Positions 1 through 9,787 of a DNA stretch of 64,000 nucleotides are shown here, piece after piece (within the stretch, counting starts at the first letter, position 1; every line of letters starts with the position of its first letter). The notes under the pieces are model-generated. The model was not told where the DNA came from. It made no database searches and saw only the letters and a list, made by a program, of their open reading frames with translations. Origin of the DNA: Kluyvera cryocrescens NBRC 102467 (GTDB taxonomy: Bacteria > Pseudomonadota > Gammaproteobacteria > Enterobacterales > Enterobacteriaceae). The stretch lies in NCBI RefSeq assembly GCF_001571285.1, contig NZ_BCTM01000001.1, positions 341,503 through 405,502 on the forward strand, in the 5' to 3' direction. A program made the translations under genes and the position numbers.

Positions 1-32
1 TCACCAGACGGCTCTCTATTATTGTTGTCCAT
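1..32 (-). CDS. mglA: Start of galactose/methyl-galactoside ABC ATPase MglA (partial)
   Basis: Only the first 10-11 codons lie in the window. An ATG at 32 on the minus strand opens MDNNNREPSGE, whose SGE matches the MglA N-terminus just before its ABC domain. An AGG ribosome-binding site sits about 8 bases upstream. It follows mglB on the same strand, as in the mglBAC operon. The ATPase domains are outside the window, so the call rests on position and this short match. Confidence 0.7.
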   Translation of the reverse strand, partial: MDNNNREPSG

Positions 33-70
33 AATTGTACCTGGCTGCGATATTTCTGCGTCAGTATTTA

Positions 71-94
71 TATGGCGCACGAATGTGCGCCATA
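71..94 (-). repeat. mglB-mglA intergenic stem-loop
   Basis: Perfect 10-base inverted repeat (tatggcgcac / gtgcgccata) with a 4-base loop, between the mglB stop and the mglA start. No T-run follows. A stem here fits an mRNA-stabilising or partial-attenuation element that would raise binding protein over ATPase; that role is inferred. Confidence 0.6.
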
Positions 95-106
95 TATAAT
101 TAAAGA

Positions 107-1105
107 TTACTTACCGGTGAATTCGCTAAGGTTGTCTTTATCTACGCCAACGTAAGGTACGCGGACGATTTTGTTCTCAATTTTCCAGTTAGTGCCGTCG
201 GCTGCACCTTTACCATCGGCGAGGTTTTTCGCCAGATCAAAGGTCGCTTTCGCCTGGTTGTTAGCATCGTTCAGCACGGTACCGGCCATCGCACCAGATT
301 TCACCAGCGCCAGGGCTTCAGGCAGGGCATCAACACCGAAGACTGGGATAGAGGATTTGTTGTGTGCTTTCAGCGCTTCAACCGCACCCATTGCCATCGC
401 ATCGTTGTTCGCGATCACGACTTCAATTTTGTTGGCGTTCGGGCCGGACAGCCATGCATCCATCTTATCTTTAGCCTGAGCGGTATCCCACATCGCGGTA
501 TCCAGCGCCAGCTGCTGAGTTTTCAGACCCTTATCATTCAGCTCTTTGATAACGTAGGTGGTACGTGCTTCAGCATCCGGGTGGCCAGGTTCGCCTTTCA
601 GCAGAACGAACTGTACCTGACCGTCTTTGTTCAGATCCCAGTTCGGGTTTGCCGCCCAGTGTTTAGCAATCAGATCGCCCTGGATGATGCCGGACTCTTT
701 GGAGTCAGTCCCAACATAGAAAGCTTTGTCGTAGCTATCCAGCGCTTTACGAGAAGGTTCTTTGTTGAAGAAGACGATTGGCACGTTCTGGCCGCGCGCT
801 TTTTCAATCACCGTACCCGCCGCAGCAGGGTCAACGAGGTTAATCGCCAGCGCTTTCACGCCTTTTGCCAACAGCACGTCAATCTGATCGTTCTGTTTGG
901 ACTGGTCGTTCTGCGAGTCGTTCATCAGCAGCTGTACGTCAGGTGCTGCTTTCGCGTCTTTCTCGATAGCTTTGCGCACAACGGACATAAAGTTATCGTC
1001 GTATTTATAGATCGTCACACCAATACGGGTATCGGCTGCGTGCGCTGCGGCACCGAAAAACATGCTGGCCATCAGGGCAGACAGGGTTAACACCTTCTTA
1101 TTCAT
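107..1105 (-). CDS. mglB: D-galactose/methyl-galactoside periplasmic binding protein MglB
   Basis: Periplasmic glucose/galactose-binding component of the MglBAC ABC importer; in E. coli it also presents sugar to the chemoreceptor Trg. The 332-residue product matches family length. A signal peptide spans residues 1-23, cleaved after AHA to give mature ADTRIG. A calcium loop of the DLNKDGQVQ type lies near residue 158. GGAG precedes the ATG. The gene is followed by mglA and preceded by galS, with its own control region holding a CRP site and a gal operator. It is highly similar to the E. coli protein as remembered. Confidence 0.97.
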   Translation of the reverse strand: MNKKVLTLSALMASMFFGAAAHAADTRIGVTIYKYDDNFMSVVRKAIEKDAKAAPDVQLLMNDSQNDQSKQNDQIDVLLAKGVKALAINLVDPAAAGTVIEKARGQNVPIVFFNKEPSRKALDSYDKAFYVGTDSKESGIIQGDLIAKHWAANPNWDLNKDGQVQFVLLKGEPGHPDAEARTTYVIKELNDKGLKTQQLALDTAMWDTAQAKDKMDAWLSGPNANKIEVVIANNDAMAMGAVEALKAHNKSSIPVFGVDALPEALALVKSGAMAGTVLNDANNQAKATFDLAKNLADGKGAADGTNWKIENKIVRVPYVGVDKDNLSEFTGK

Positions 1106-1346
1106 GGTATCTCCGGTTTTATTATGCAGGGTAGTTCAGATGATAATAGTCGGCAGGTAGCGTTAATAAGATGTTACTGCTCGACGAAATTCACTGATAA
1201 ATATTTGTTCTTCCGTGTTGAGTAACGATCCAGGTTACGCTTTAATCTTCGTTTGCGGTCGAAATACGCTATAAAAAGTGATTAATCACCGTTACATCAT
1301 GTTTCAATCGACTAAACGCTGCCATCATAGCCATCGCAATGTTAAC

Positions 1347-1370
1347 AATCTGTGAATTTACTCACAGATT
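1347..1370. promoter_or_regulatory. CRP site upstream of mglB
   Basis: A 24-base perfect palindrome with core TGTGA-N6-TCACA at 1351-1366, the ideal CRP half-site arrangement. It lies about 240 bases upstream of the mglB start, directly after the galS stop. CRP activation of mgl is established in E. coli. Confidence 0.85.
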
Positions 1371-1383
1371 GAAAACGGTTACA
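1370..1383. promoter_or_regulatory. gal operator of mglBAC
   Basis: TGAAAACGGTTACA fits the gal operator pattern TGNAANCGNTTNCA at every fixed position. It shares one base with the CRP palindrome, so GalS or GalR binding here would interfere with CRP-dependent activation. Confidence 0.85.
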
Positions 1384-1396
1384 TCGGCTGAACATG

Positions 1397-2419
1397 TTAG
1401 TTCGTGATGGGATGCACAAATTGCCGTTGAGCCACCGAATGGCGGCGAACCAGCGTCGGCATAAAACAGTGTGTTGCCTCACCATCCAGCTTTCCTGCCG
1501 CCCCGAGCAGCGCCAGTTCAGTCGCCTGTTTCGCCATAGAAACAATCGGGTAGCGGATGGTTGTAAGCTGAGGATCGGTATAGCGGGCAATGGGAATATC
1601 ATCAAAACCAATAACTGAAACCTGCTGCGGCACGGCAATACCGTTGTCTTTCAATGCGCTAAGTGCTCCGGCGGCCATATTATCGTTGTAGGCAAATACG
1701 GCGGTTAATCCGGCATTGCGCCCTAACAGCTCAACCATCGCCGCTTCGCCACCGGGCATGTCAGGCGTCCCGGTTCCGACCCAGCTATCCGGCGCCACAA
1801 TACCCTGCTCCTGCAGCGCGCGCGCCCACCCTTCCCGGCGCATATCGTCATCTTCAATATGATGACTGGAAGCGAGATAGCCAATGCGCTGATGCCCGTG
1901 ATTGAGCAGCATGCGCGTGCCCATCAGCGCACCGCTGATGTTATCGAGGCTAACGCAGCGGTGGGCATAGCCTGGTACGACGCGGTTAATTAATACCATG
2001 CCCGGCATATGTGCCATGAACTCACCAAGCTCACGATCGCTTAACGCTTTTGAATGCACGATAAGCGCGCTGCATCGCTGACGTATCAGGACCTCAATGG
2101 CGTGGCGTTCTTTTTCCGCTTCGTGATAGCTATTGCCGATAAGCACATACTTTTGATGCTGCTGGGCGACCATGTCCACGGCTTTCACCAGTGCGCCAAA
2201 GAAGGCGTCGGACACGTCCATCACTACCACACCGATAGTGTCGCTGACCTGGGTGGCCAGCGCCTGGGCATTCGCGTTGGGCCGGTAGCCGAGAGAAGAA
2301 ACCGCTTTCATCACCGCATCGCGAGTATCCTGGCTCACCAGAGTGCTGTTGTTCAGCACGCGGGATACCGTGGCAACGGAAACGCCGGCCTGGCGGGCGA
2401 CATCACGAATGGTGATCAT
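1397..2419 (-). CDS. galS: LacI-family repressor of the mgl operon, GalS
   Basis: Galactose isorepressor. The N-terminus [20 protein letters not shown] is the LacI-type helix-turn-helix, followed by the hinge ([10 protein letters not shown]) and a periplasmic-binding-protein-like sensor domain. The ATG at 2419 gives 340 residues, in line with MITIRDV starts of GalS; a GTG two codons upstream is possible. It lies immediately upstream of mglB in the same direction. A gal operator and a CRP-like site upstream of its own start suggest autoregulation plus cAMP-CRP control, as in E. coli. The C-terminal tail is a little shorter than in E. coli (346). Confidence 0.93.
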   Translation of the reverse strand: MITIRDVARQAGVSVATVSRVLNNSTLVSQDTRDAVMKAVSSLGYRPNANAQALATQVSDTIGVVVMDVSDAFFGALVKAVDMVAQQHQKYVLIGNSYHEAEKERHAIEVLIRQRCSALIVHSKALSDRELGEFMAHMPGMVLINRVVPGYAHRCVSLDNISGALMGTRMLLNHGHQRIGYLASSHHIEDDDMRREGWARALQEQGIVAPDSWVGTGTPDMPGGEAAMVELLGRNAGLTAVFAYNDNMAAGALSALKDNGIAVPQQVSVIGFDDIPIARYTDPQLTTIRYPIVSMAKQATELALLGAAGKLDGEATHCFMPTLVRRHSVAQRQFVHPITN

Positions 2420-2510
2420 ACTCACCGTCCGGTAATAAGTTGCTGCAATTCACGTTACACCCCCTATGTCCAGCAAGAGCGCTATTCTGGCAGTGTCTAT
2501 GCAGCAACTA

Positions 2511-2526
2511 CGTGAGAGAGGTCACA
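2511..2526. promoter_or_regulatory. CRP-like site upstream of galS
   Basis: CGTGAGAGAGGTCACA keeps GTGA-N6-TCAC of the CRP consensus and lies 5 bases from a gal operator, the same pairing as at mglB. Confidence 0.6.
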
Positions 2527-2530
2527 GGGC

Positions 2531-2544
2531 TGGAAACGGTTACA
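2531..2544. promoter_or_regulatory. gal operator of galS
   Basis: TGGAAACGGTTACA matches TGNAANCGNTTNCA at all fixed positions, about 110 bases upstream of galS. It is the expected autoregulatory operator. Confidence 0.8.
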
Positions 2545-2575
2545 TCCGTTTTGTTAATGGTTGTGATCTAGATCG

Positions 2576-3733
2576 TTATCTAAATGTGCTGCGGAATGAT
2601 ATCCCTGACGCCCGCGCGGTTAATTGTCGCCACAGCCATTCTACCGGCCCCTGGCGGAAATAACGTAGCCATAGCCATGAGAAGATAAGGTTGACCAGCC
2701 ACACCGGCAGCACAAACGCCAGCAGCGTCAGGCGGTCAAAGGCCATGAACAGGCCGAAATGGTAGAACAGCGTCGTGCAGATAAGGGTTTGCAGCAGATA
2801 GTTGGTCAGCGCCATGCGCCCCACCCGCGCCACGGCTGCGGACAACCGGAATCGGCCGATCTGCGGCCAATAGCCGTAGGCCAGCGCCGCATAGCCCAGG
2901 GTTTGAATTGGCGCGCCGATCTCACGCGGTGCCTGCAGCAGGAACGCGCACCAGCGGTAATCCCAGTTAAGATGCCATTGGGCAATAATAGCCGGCAGGT
3001 TGATAAGCATCCCTAGCGGAATACACACTGCCGCACAGCGCCGATAATGACGCAGACTGAACTGCCCTTTTAGCCAACCGCAGCGCATCAATGACGCACC
3101 GATGAGCATCATCCCGGCCAACTGCCAGCCGTACTGTGCTCCCAGCGCCAGCAGGTTTGCCGATAGCATATCGGTGCGATTGCTGATGGCTTCCATACCG
3201 CCATTAAGCTTCCAGTAGCGTTCATACAGCAGGCTCGAGGCATCGGGGACCCAGGAACGGCTTTGTCCGTTATCAGCAATCAGCCCCAGCAGTATTAACA
3301 CCGCCACGCCGACCCCGTAGAGCAGCACGCCGGTGTTAAAGAGCGATTTAACATCGCGCGCCTCGCGCACCAGCCGCCAGCACACCAACCCCACCAGCGC
3401 ATAGGCGAGAAGAATATCGCCATCCCAGAACAGTAGCCCGTGAATAAATCCCAGCAACGCCAGCAGGGTCAGACGGCTTTGGATCCAGCGCGTCCCGCGC
3501 GCAAGCAATAGCTGTAATCCGGCACCGAACAGCAGCGCAAACAGCGTGAGGAATTTAACCTGAGCAAAGAGATCGAGAATCGCCCACGTCCAGGCATCGC
3601 GCGAGGTGATCTCGCCGTACCAGGCCGGGTTGAGGTAGGCCGCCTTCGGCAGGCCGAAGGCGCTAATGTTCAGCAGCAGGATACCGAGTATGGCAACGCC
3701 GCGAATAAAATCCAGCGTGACGTTCCGCTCCAT
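2576..3733 (-). CDS. yeiB: Inner-membrane protein YeiB, DUF418 family
   Basis: Multi-spanning membrane protein of unknown function. The start was set at the ATG at 3733 (MERNVTLDF), which has AGGA 6-9 bases upstream and gives 385 residues, the E. coli YeiB length as remembered; a longer in-frame reading begins at 3754. Hydrophobic segments recur along the chain, and the C-terminal half carries the DUF418 region (GRMALTNYLLQTLICT, YFRQGPVEWLWR). It lies 21 bases downstream of folE on the same strand, so the two are probably co-transcribed. No enzymatic role can be read from the sequence. Confidence 0.9.
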   Translation of the reverse strand: MERNVTLDFIRGVAILGILLLNISAFGLPKAAYLNPAWYGEITSRDAWTWAILDLFAQVKFLTLFALLFGAGLQLLLARGTRWIQSRLTLLALLGFIHGLLFWDGDILLAYALVGLVCWRLVREARDVKSLFNTGVLLYGVGVAVLILLGLIADNGQSRSWVPDASSLLYERYWKLNGGMEAISNRTDMLSANLLALGAQYGWQLAGMMLIGASLMRCGWLKGQFSLRHYRRCAAVCIPLGMLINLPAIIAQWHLNWDYRWCAFLLQAPREIGAPIQTLGYAALAYGYWPQIGRFRLSAAVARVGRMALTNYLLQTLICTTLFYHFGLFMAFDRLTLLAFVLPVWLVNLIFSWLWLRYFRQGPVEWLWRQLTARASGISFRSTFR

Positions 3734-3754
3734 GTATCCTGCCCCGTTAAACAA

Positions 3755-4423
3755 TTAGTTGTGGTGACGCACCGCGCGCAAGAATTCCTGACGCGTATTC
3801 TGGCTGGATTTGAACAGGCCACCCAGCGAGGTCGTCGTGGTGGCACTGGTCGCATCACGAATACCGCGTGCTTTAACGCAGTAATGCACCGCATCAATCG
3901 AAACCGCCACGTTGTTAGTGCCCAGCAGCGTTTGCAGCGCCGTCAGAATCTGCTGCGTTAAGCGTTCCTGAACCTGCGGACGCTGTGCAAAGAACTGCAC
4001 GATACGGTTAATTTTTGACAGACCAATCACCGAATCTTTCGGGATATAGGCCACCGTTGCTTTACCGTCAATGGTCACAAAGTGGTGTTCACAGGTACTG
4101 GTTAAGGTGATATCACGCACCGTCACCATTTCATCCACTTTCATCTTATTTTCAATCACGGTGATTTTCGGGAAATTGGCGTAGTCCAGACCGGAGAAAA
4201 TCTCGTCCACGTACATCTTGGCGATGCGACGCGGCGTTTCCATCAGGCTGTCATCACTCAAATCGAGATTTAGCAGTTGCATAATCTCTGTCATATGGCC
4301 GGAAATCAGATTCTTACGGGTTTCATTATCCATTTCGCGCACCGGCGGGCGCAGCGGCGTTTCCAGGCCACGGGCGACCAGCGCTTCATGTACCAATACC
4401 GCTTCTTTACTTAGTGATGACAT
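3755..4423 (-). CDS. folE: GTP cyclohydrolase I
   Basis: Converts GTP to 7,8-dihydroneopterin triphosphate, the first step of folate and pterin synthesis, in the cytoplasm. The ATG at 4423 ([15 protein letters not shown]) with GGAGAAG upstream gives 222 residues, the usual length; the reading frame stays open further upstream without support. The zinc and catalytic motifs are present ([36 protein letters not shown]). yeiB follows at 21 bases. A Fur-like palindrome lies about 100 bases upstream of the start. Confidence 0.97.
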   Translation of the reverse strand: MSSLSKEAVLVHEALVARGLETPLRPPVREMDNETRKNLISGHMTEIMQLLNLDLSDDSLMETPRRIAKMYVDEIFSGLDYANFPKITVIENKMKVDEMVTVRDITLTSTCEHHFVTIDGKATVAYIPKDSVIGLSKINRIVQFFAQRPQVQERLTQQILTALQTLLGTNNVAVSIDAVHYCVKARGIRDATSATTTTSLGGLFKSSQNTRQEFLRAVRHHN

Positions 4424-4757
4424 CGTTTCTTCTCCTGCAGGTGTGGCGCTTTGCTTCATAGGGGGGCAAAGTTTGTACTCATTGTGCGTGAGGCGACGCA
4501 CAGAATCCAGTATTCGTAGTGATAATTATTGCAATCGTTATTATCTGTCAGCCTGAGGGCTCCGCGCCATCGTTCCAGCAATTAGCAGCAACGCCTACGG
4601 CGTGTTGAACTACCGGCATTAGCACTACAGATGTGAATGTAAAGTTATCTTTATGATGCAGCATGTGGTGGGTATGCGGAAGTGAAAGTTACTCACCACC
4701 AATGAATTATCTGTATGATGGAACGATTAATTCTGACAAAAAACGCGAGGAGCCCGC
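4424..4757. other. folE/yeiG divergent intergenic region
   Basis: 334 bases without a gene. It must hold the divergent folE and yeiG promoters. A Fur-like palindrome is at 4521-4545, and GAGGAG at 4748-4753 is the yeiG ribosome-binding site. No RNA gene or terminator was recognised. Confidence 0.7.
4521..4545. promoter_or_regulatory. Possible Fur box upstream of folE
   Basis: A 25-base segment with outer arms GATAAT and ATTATC in inverted orientation and an AT-rich core. With the T at 4520 the left half reads TGATAAT, a full half-site of the 7-1-7 Fur model; the right half matches less well. This is weaker than the cirA site in this window. Confidence 0.35.
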
Positions 4758-5594
4758 ATGCAAATGCTCGAAGAGCACCGCTGTTATGGCGGCTGGCAGC
4801 AGCGCTGGCAGCACCAATCTGCCACGCTAAATTGCCCGATGACTTTTAGCCTGTTTTTGCCACCCGAAGGAAAAAAAACGCCGCCGCCGGTGCTGTACTG
4901 GCTTTCTGGCCTGACCTGCAATGATGAAAACTTCACCACCAAAGCCGGCGCACAGCGGGTTGCTGCCGAGCTTGGCATCGTTCTGGTGATGCCGGATACC
5001 AGTCCTCGCGGTGAAGACGTTGCCAATGACGCCGGTTATGACCTTGGTCAGGGTGCAGGCTTCTATCTGAATGCCACTCAGGCTCCGTGGGCCGCACATT
5101 TTCGCATGTATGACTACCTGCGCCACGAGCTGCCGACGCTTATCGAGGCGCAGTTTAACGTCAGTTCCCGCCGGGCAATCAGCGGTCACTCAATGGGCGG
5201 CCACGGCGCGCTGATGCTGGCGCTGAAAAACCCAGGATACTATTGCAGCGCCTCCGCGTTTGCCCCAATCGTTAACCCCAGCCGGGTACCGTGGGGACAG
5301 AAAGCCTTTAACGCCTATCTGGGTAACGAGAATGCCCGCTGGGCGGAATGGGACAGCACCGAGCTGTTGCTGGCAAGCCGCAGTGCAGATGCTATCCCGA
5401 TGCTTATCGATCAGGGCGATAACGACCAGTTCCTCGCCGACCAACTGCAGCCGGCGGTGTTTGCCGAAGCCGCGCGCCAGAAAGACTGGCCGCTGACGCT
5501 GCGTATTCAGCCGGGTTACGACCATAGCTATTACTTTATTGCGTCGTTTATTGAAGATCACCTGCGCTTCCACGCCGACTATCTGCTGAAATAA
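4758..5594 (+). CDS. yeiG: S-formylglutathione hydrolase YeiG
   Basis: Esterase D family alpha/beta-hydrolase that cleaves S-formylglutathione to formate and glutathione during formaldehyde detoxification. 278 residues, exactly the E. coli YeiG length. The nucleophile elbow is SGHSMGGHG. The acid DQGDNDQFL and the histidine in PGYDHSYYF complete the triad. An oxyanion-region motif ([11 protein letters not shown]) lies near the N-terminus. GAGGAG precedes the ATG. It is divergent from folE and convergent with the AraC-type gene downstream. Confidence 0.95.
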   Translation: MQMLEEHRCYGGWQQRWQHQSATLNCPMTFSLFLPPEGKKTPPPVLYWLSGLTCNDENFTTKAGAQRVAAELGIVLVMPDTSPRGEDVANDAGYDLGQGAGFYLNATQAPWAAHFRMYDYLRHELPTLIEAQFNVSSRRAISGHSMGGHGALMLALKNPGYYCSASAFAPIVNPSRVPWGQKAFNAYLGNENARWAEWDSTELLLASRSADAIPMLIDQGDNDQFLADQLQPAVFAEAARQKDWPLTLRIQPGYDHSYYFIASFIEDHLRFHADYLLK

Positions 5595-5602
5595 TCCGCA
5601 CT

Positions 5603-5630
5603 GGCCTGATAAACGTGGTGTTATCAGGCC
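5603..5630. terminator. Hairpin between yeiG and the AraC-type gene
   Basis: Perfect 10-base inverted repeat (ggcctgataa / ttatcaggcc) with an 8-base loop between two convergent genes. It is probably a bidirectional terminator; the following T content is modest. Confidence 0.65.
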
Positions 5631-5634
5631 TCTC

Positions 5635-6504
5635 TTACTCGTCCGGTAAGGTGTAGGGATAGGCTTTGCGATACTGTAACGGCGTCTTGCCCATATTTTT
5701 ACGAAAGCAGGTAATAAACCACGCGTACTCGGTAAACCCAACCCGTTGCGCGATCTCCCGTACCGAATGCTTCGAATGCAGCAGCAGCTCGCAGGCTTGG
5801 CGGATCCGTCGCATCATCAAATATTCCTGAATCGTCCCACCGGTCTCATCGTGAAATCGCCGCGACGTATGTCCACGCGAGCAGCCCATCATCGCCGCAA
5901 TCTCTTCCAACGAACAGCGTTGGTGGTAGTGGGTTTCCAGCCAGCGGATAATGGTCGAGGAGAATGTGTTATGCCCTGTTGCCTGTTCTTGCTGCGGTAA
6001 CAGACTGATCAACTGCATAATCAAAAAGGCACTGTCGCTGGTACTCCAGCTCGCTTCGCGGGTGAGTTCTTCAAAACGCTGCAATAGCGTCTCAATCACC
6101 GGCTGCAGGTCACCGACATCAAACACCCGTGCCTTTTCTCCACGGCCGCACAGCTGACGTAACAGCATGTGCTGACGGGGAAAATCGCGCAGCCACGGTT
6201 CCAACAGAACGGGGTTAAAGTGCAGCGTGGTTCGGTGGTACACGTTGCGCTCATCCTGTTCAACGAACACCTTATGTAGCTTCCCCGGTGGGAAGATAAA
6301 TAATCGTCCGGGTTTCACCGTATATTGCTGGTGTTCCATCAACGCAATCCCCACCCCACGCGACACCGACAGAATTTCCGCACACTGATGCCAATGATAG
6401 TAATTGGCCGGCATGTTTTGCATCCGGTTGAAATAAATCGACTTATCGTTGAGATGGATCTGCTCAAGATAGGTGGTGTCTTCCGTACGCCCGGAGGGTG
6501 TCAT
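5635..6504 (-). CDS. AraC-family regulator of the uronide locus
   Basis: 289 residues with the AraC/XylS layout: an N-terminal cupin-like sensor (HWHQCAEILSVSRG, then VKPGRLFIFPPGKLHKVF) and two C-terminal helix-turn-helix units (SLEEIAAMMGCSRGHTSRRF and SVREIAQRVGFTEYAWFITCF, ending KTPLQYRK). The cupin histidines suit binding of a small sugar or sugar acid. It is transcribed divergently from the DUF2264-symporter-GH88 genes, so it is very likely their activator. The ligand is not known; an unsaturated or saturated uronide is inferred from the neighbours. The gene is absent between yeiG and cirA in E. coli K-12. Confidence 0.85.
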   Translation of the reverse strand: MTPSGRTEDTTYLEQIHLNDKSIYFNRMQNMPANYYHWHQCAEILSVSRGVGIALMEHQQYTVKPGRLFIFPPGKLHKVFVEQDERNVYHRTTLHFNPVLLEPWLRDFPRQHMLLRQLCGRGEKARVFDVGDLQPVIETLLQRFEELTREASWSTSDSAFLIMQLISLLPQQEQATGHNTFSSTIIRWLETHYHQRCSLEEIAAMMGCSRGHTSRRFHDETGGTIQEYLMMRRIRQACELLLHSKHSVREIAQRVGFTEYAWFITCFRKNMGKTPLQYRKAYPYTLPDE

Positions 6505-6692
6505 GGCGTGATGCCTCGCATGTTAACAAACTTATATTTTCATCATTGGAATAAAACTTTCGGCCTAAATTACGCCATAAAATTATTTTTAATTACCTAC
6601 GATGCGTAAAAGTAAGAGCACAATCACATTTGTTGACTGCCGCAACTTCCTATTATTCGTCCGCCATCAACGGTCTGAAACGGGATTTCATA

Positions 6693-8472
6693 ATGCGGAC
6701 GAAACAACATTACAGTGCGTTAGTACAGCAATGGATAGCGGCGGCTCTCCCCCGCCTCTCTGCCGATTGCACGCGGCTTTATGCCGGCGATACCGCCGCG
6801 CAGTATCCGGACGACGTGGCCGGTATGGAGGGGTTTATTCGTCTACTGTGGGGCCTGTTTCCGCTGATGAGCGGCGGTACCACTCCCGCATGGCAGGAGA
6901 CGTTTCTGACCGGCCTGCGAAATGGCTGTAACCCGCAGCATCCGGGTTATTGGGGCGAGGTTGGTGATAACGATCAGCGCTGCGTGGAAATGGCCGCATT
7001 CGGCCTCGGTCTGGCGCTGCAAACGCCGCTGTGGTCGCAGCTAACAAAGACTGAACAGAATAATCTCGTGCGCTGGCTTTCTCAGAGCGCGGACGTGGCG
7101 GTGCCGAATAATAACTGGCACTTTTATCCCAGCATTGATTCAGGTTGGCCTGAAGTGCGTCGGGCGTGAATATGATATGGCGGTGATTAATCGCCACCTC
7201 GACGCGGTTGAACCCTTCTGGTTGGGAAACGGTTGGTATAGTGACGGCGAAGGCAAGCCGCGCGACTATTATATCTCCAGCGGTTTTCACTTCTACAGCC
7301 TGCTCTATAGCCATTTTATGCAGGATGTCGATCCCGAGCGCTGTCTGCGATACCGCCAGCGCGCGCAGCAGTTTGCGAAAGACTATGTTTACTATTTTAC
7401 CGCTGATGGCGAGGGCATTCCGTTTGGCCGCAGCCTGACCTACCGGTTTGTGCAGGTCGCTTACTGGAGCGCGGTGGCCTTTACCGGCCTGGATGTCTTC
7501 ACGCCAGGGATAGTGAAAGGGTTGATTTTACGTCACCTCGACGGCTGGCTGGCACAGCCGTTTATCGGCGCTGACGGGCTGTTTAGCATTGGCTACAGCT
7601 ATCCCAACCTGATTATGGCCGAAGACTACAACAGTCCCGGATCACCCTACTGGGCGCTCAAGGCGATGCTGATTCTGGCGCTACCGGAAGAGAGCGCATT
7701 CTGGCAGGCCCAATGCGAGCCGCTGCCGGAGCTTGACGCACGACATCCAGTACCAGAGGCAGGACAAATCATCGTCCACAGCGCGGAAAACCGCCACGCC
7801 TGGATGGTGATGTCGGGCCAATTCGATAAGAATAACTTCGTCAATTTTGAGCAGAAGTATGGCAAGTTCGCCTACTCCAGCCAATTCGGTTTCACCCTTG
7901 AACGCGGACGCTACGGCCTAAACCATGCAGCCGTTGACTCAATGCTGCTATTTAGCAACGGGGATGATTACTACCGCGGGCGCCGCGAGTGCGACAGCGT
8001 GTCGGTCAGCCATGAATGGGTACGCAGCGAGTGGCGACCATGGCATGACGTCGCCGTGACCAGTTGGCTTATCCCGGTGAAAAATGGGCATATCCGTATC
8101 CACCGCGTCACCACGCCGCGTCCGCTGTCCTGCGTCGAAGGAGGCTTTGCGGCCAATCATCATCAGCAAACGCGCCTGACGCTTACCCCTGATGCCGTCA
8201 CCGTCGAAACAACGCGTGACTATAGCCAGATCGTTAACCTCAGTGGCGATCGGCAGGCGCTGCTCGTCACAACACCGCCCAACAGCAATCTGCTGTACGC
8301 CGCACCGGCTGATATTCCTTGCTTATCCACGCAGCTTTGCGCCGGAACGCACTGGCTGGCCTGCTACGTCAGCGCCGATCCCGGTGCGCCCCAACGGCTA
8401 CCGGAACGGCTTTGTTTTACACACGCTACCCAGCAACTCACCGTGAACGGAACCTCGCTCACTCTCGTATAA
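6693..8472 (+). pseudogene. DUF2264 (putative GH154-type) uronidase, frameshifted
   Basis: DUF2264 protein, a family I associate with CAZy GH154 beta-glucuronidases (from memory). The reading starts at ATG 6693 (MRTKQHYSALVQQW) and runs in one frame to about 7133 (NNNWHFYPS). It continues one frame over from 7135 (LIQVGLKCVGREYDMAVI) to the stop at 8472. Joining NNNWHFYPS to LIQVGLK restores the conserved family run NNNW..F....L....GLK..G, so one extra base lies around 7131-7134. Unshifted translation ends at 7169. Rejoined, the product is about 592 residues, full family length, without a signal peptide. No other damage is visible, so the change is recent, a sequencing error, or (less likely) recoding. 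The symporter gene starts 31 bases later. Confidence 0.8.
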
Positions 8473-8503
8473 CCCTGACCTCTGATTGACGGCGGAGACC
8501 GCA

Positions 8504-9769
8504 ATGACAACAACAATTCAGTCGACACGCTCGGCATATATAAAGTTAAGTCTCTTTGTTTTTCTGTTTACCTTTACCTGGGCGGCCAGCTTCGGCCTTT
8601 ACGCCATCTGGCTTGGTGATAAAGCGGGGCTCGACGCCGTGGACATCGGCACCGTATTTGCCGTGAACGGCGTTTTCGCGGTAGTGATCAAGCCGGTTTA
8701 CGGCTACATCATGGACAAAATTGGCATGAAGAAGCACCTGCTCTATTTTGTCTGCATCGTTTCCGCGCTGATGGCACCGTTCTATATCTGGATCTATCTC
8801 CCGCTGCTGCAAACTCATTTCATCAGCGGCATGATCGTCGGCGCGCTGTTCTTTAGCCTCGGCTGGTATGCCGGCGTGGCGGCGGAAGAGTCGTACGTCG
8901 ATCGCTTTAGTCGCCTCTACAACATGGAATTTGGCCGCATCCGCATGTGGGCGGCTCTCGGCTGGGCCACGGCATCATCGTTCTCCGGATTCTTGTATAA
9001 CATTTCGCCCAAGATTAACTTTGCCATCAGCAGCATCTCGGCGCTGTGTATGTTCGCCGTACTGCTGACCTTGAAAGTCGACCACTTCGGCAAAGAGGAC
9101 AACAACGTCCTGTCGAAAGAGAAGATCGTCATTACCGACGTCCTGCATCTGCTGGCTAATCGTAAATTCTGGATGTTCTCGCTGTATATCGCCGGTGTGG
9201 CGTGGATGATGTTTATTGCTGAGCAGCAATTTTCACGCTATTTCGTCACCTTCTTTGCCACCAAAGAAGAAGGCAATGCCATGTTTGGCTACATGAGCAC
9301 CGCGCAGTCTGCCGCCGAATTCTTCGGCATGATGCTGGTTCCCACCATTATTAATCGCATCGGTGCCAAACAGGGGATGCTGCTCACCGGTCTGGTCATC
9401 AGCCTCCGCTTGATTATCTCCGGCCTGACCAGCGACCCGCTGATTATCTGCCTGGTGAAACCACTCTACGGCATTGAGATAGCGCTCATTCTGGTCTCGG
9501 TCTTCAAATATATCGCCGAGCATTTCGACAAACGCGTCAACGCCACAATGTATCTGCTGGGCTATCAGGCAATGATTTACGTCGGATCTATCGTCGTCGC
9601 GCCACCGGCGGGCTACGCCTATCAAACCATCGGCTTTGAACACACCTATCTGATCATGGGGATCGTTGCGCTCATCTTTACCGGCGTATCGGCCCTCACC
9701 TTATCGACCTGCTACAGCCATCGTAAAACTGCGCTGGAGCCGGAAATCAAACAGCAAGCGCTTAATTAA
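8504..9769 (+). CDS. LacY-type oligosaccharide:H+ symporter (MFS)
   Basis: 421-residue 12-segment permease of the oligosaccharide:H+ symporter family. The run EFGRIRMWAALGWA (about residues 142-155) corresponds to the LacY segment EFGRARMFGCVGWA with its sugar-binding arginine, and a Glu pair near 128-129 fits the LacY loop acid. The ATG at 8504 was chosen because GGAG lies just upstream; a TTG six codons earlier is less likely. It sits between two cytoplasmic glycosidase genes with short gaps (31 and 18 bases), so it most likely imports their substrate, a uronic-acid di- or oligosaccharide. The actual sugar is unknown. Confidence 0.85.
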   Translation: MTTTIQSTRSAYIKLSLFVFLFTFTWAASFGLYAIWLGDKAGLDAVDIGTVFAVNGVFAVVIKPVYGYIMDKIGMKKHLLYFVCIVSALMAPFYIWIYLPLLQTHFISGMIVGALFFSLGWYAGVAAEESYVDRFSRLYNMEFGRIRMWAALGWATASSFSGFLYNISPKINFAISSISALCMFAVLLTLKVDHFGKEDNNVLSKEKIVITDVLHLLANRKFWMFSLYIAGVAWMMFIAEQQFSRYFVTFFATKEEGNAMFGYMSTAQSAAEFFGMMLVPTIINRIGAKQGMLLTGLVISLRLIISGLTSDPLIICLVKPLYGIEIALILVSVFKYIAEHFDKRVNATMYLLGYQAMIYVGSIVVAPPAGYAYQTIGFEHTYLIMGIVALIFTGVSALTLSTCYSHRKTALEPEIKQQALN

Positions 9770-9787
9770 GAAAGGAAAGAGCATCGC

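Noticed and set aside
4681..4702. CRP-like GTGA...TCAC upstream of yeiG
   Set aside because: Half-sites are separated by seven bases where CRP needs six between them, and outer positions do not match.
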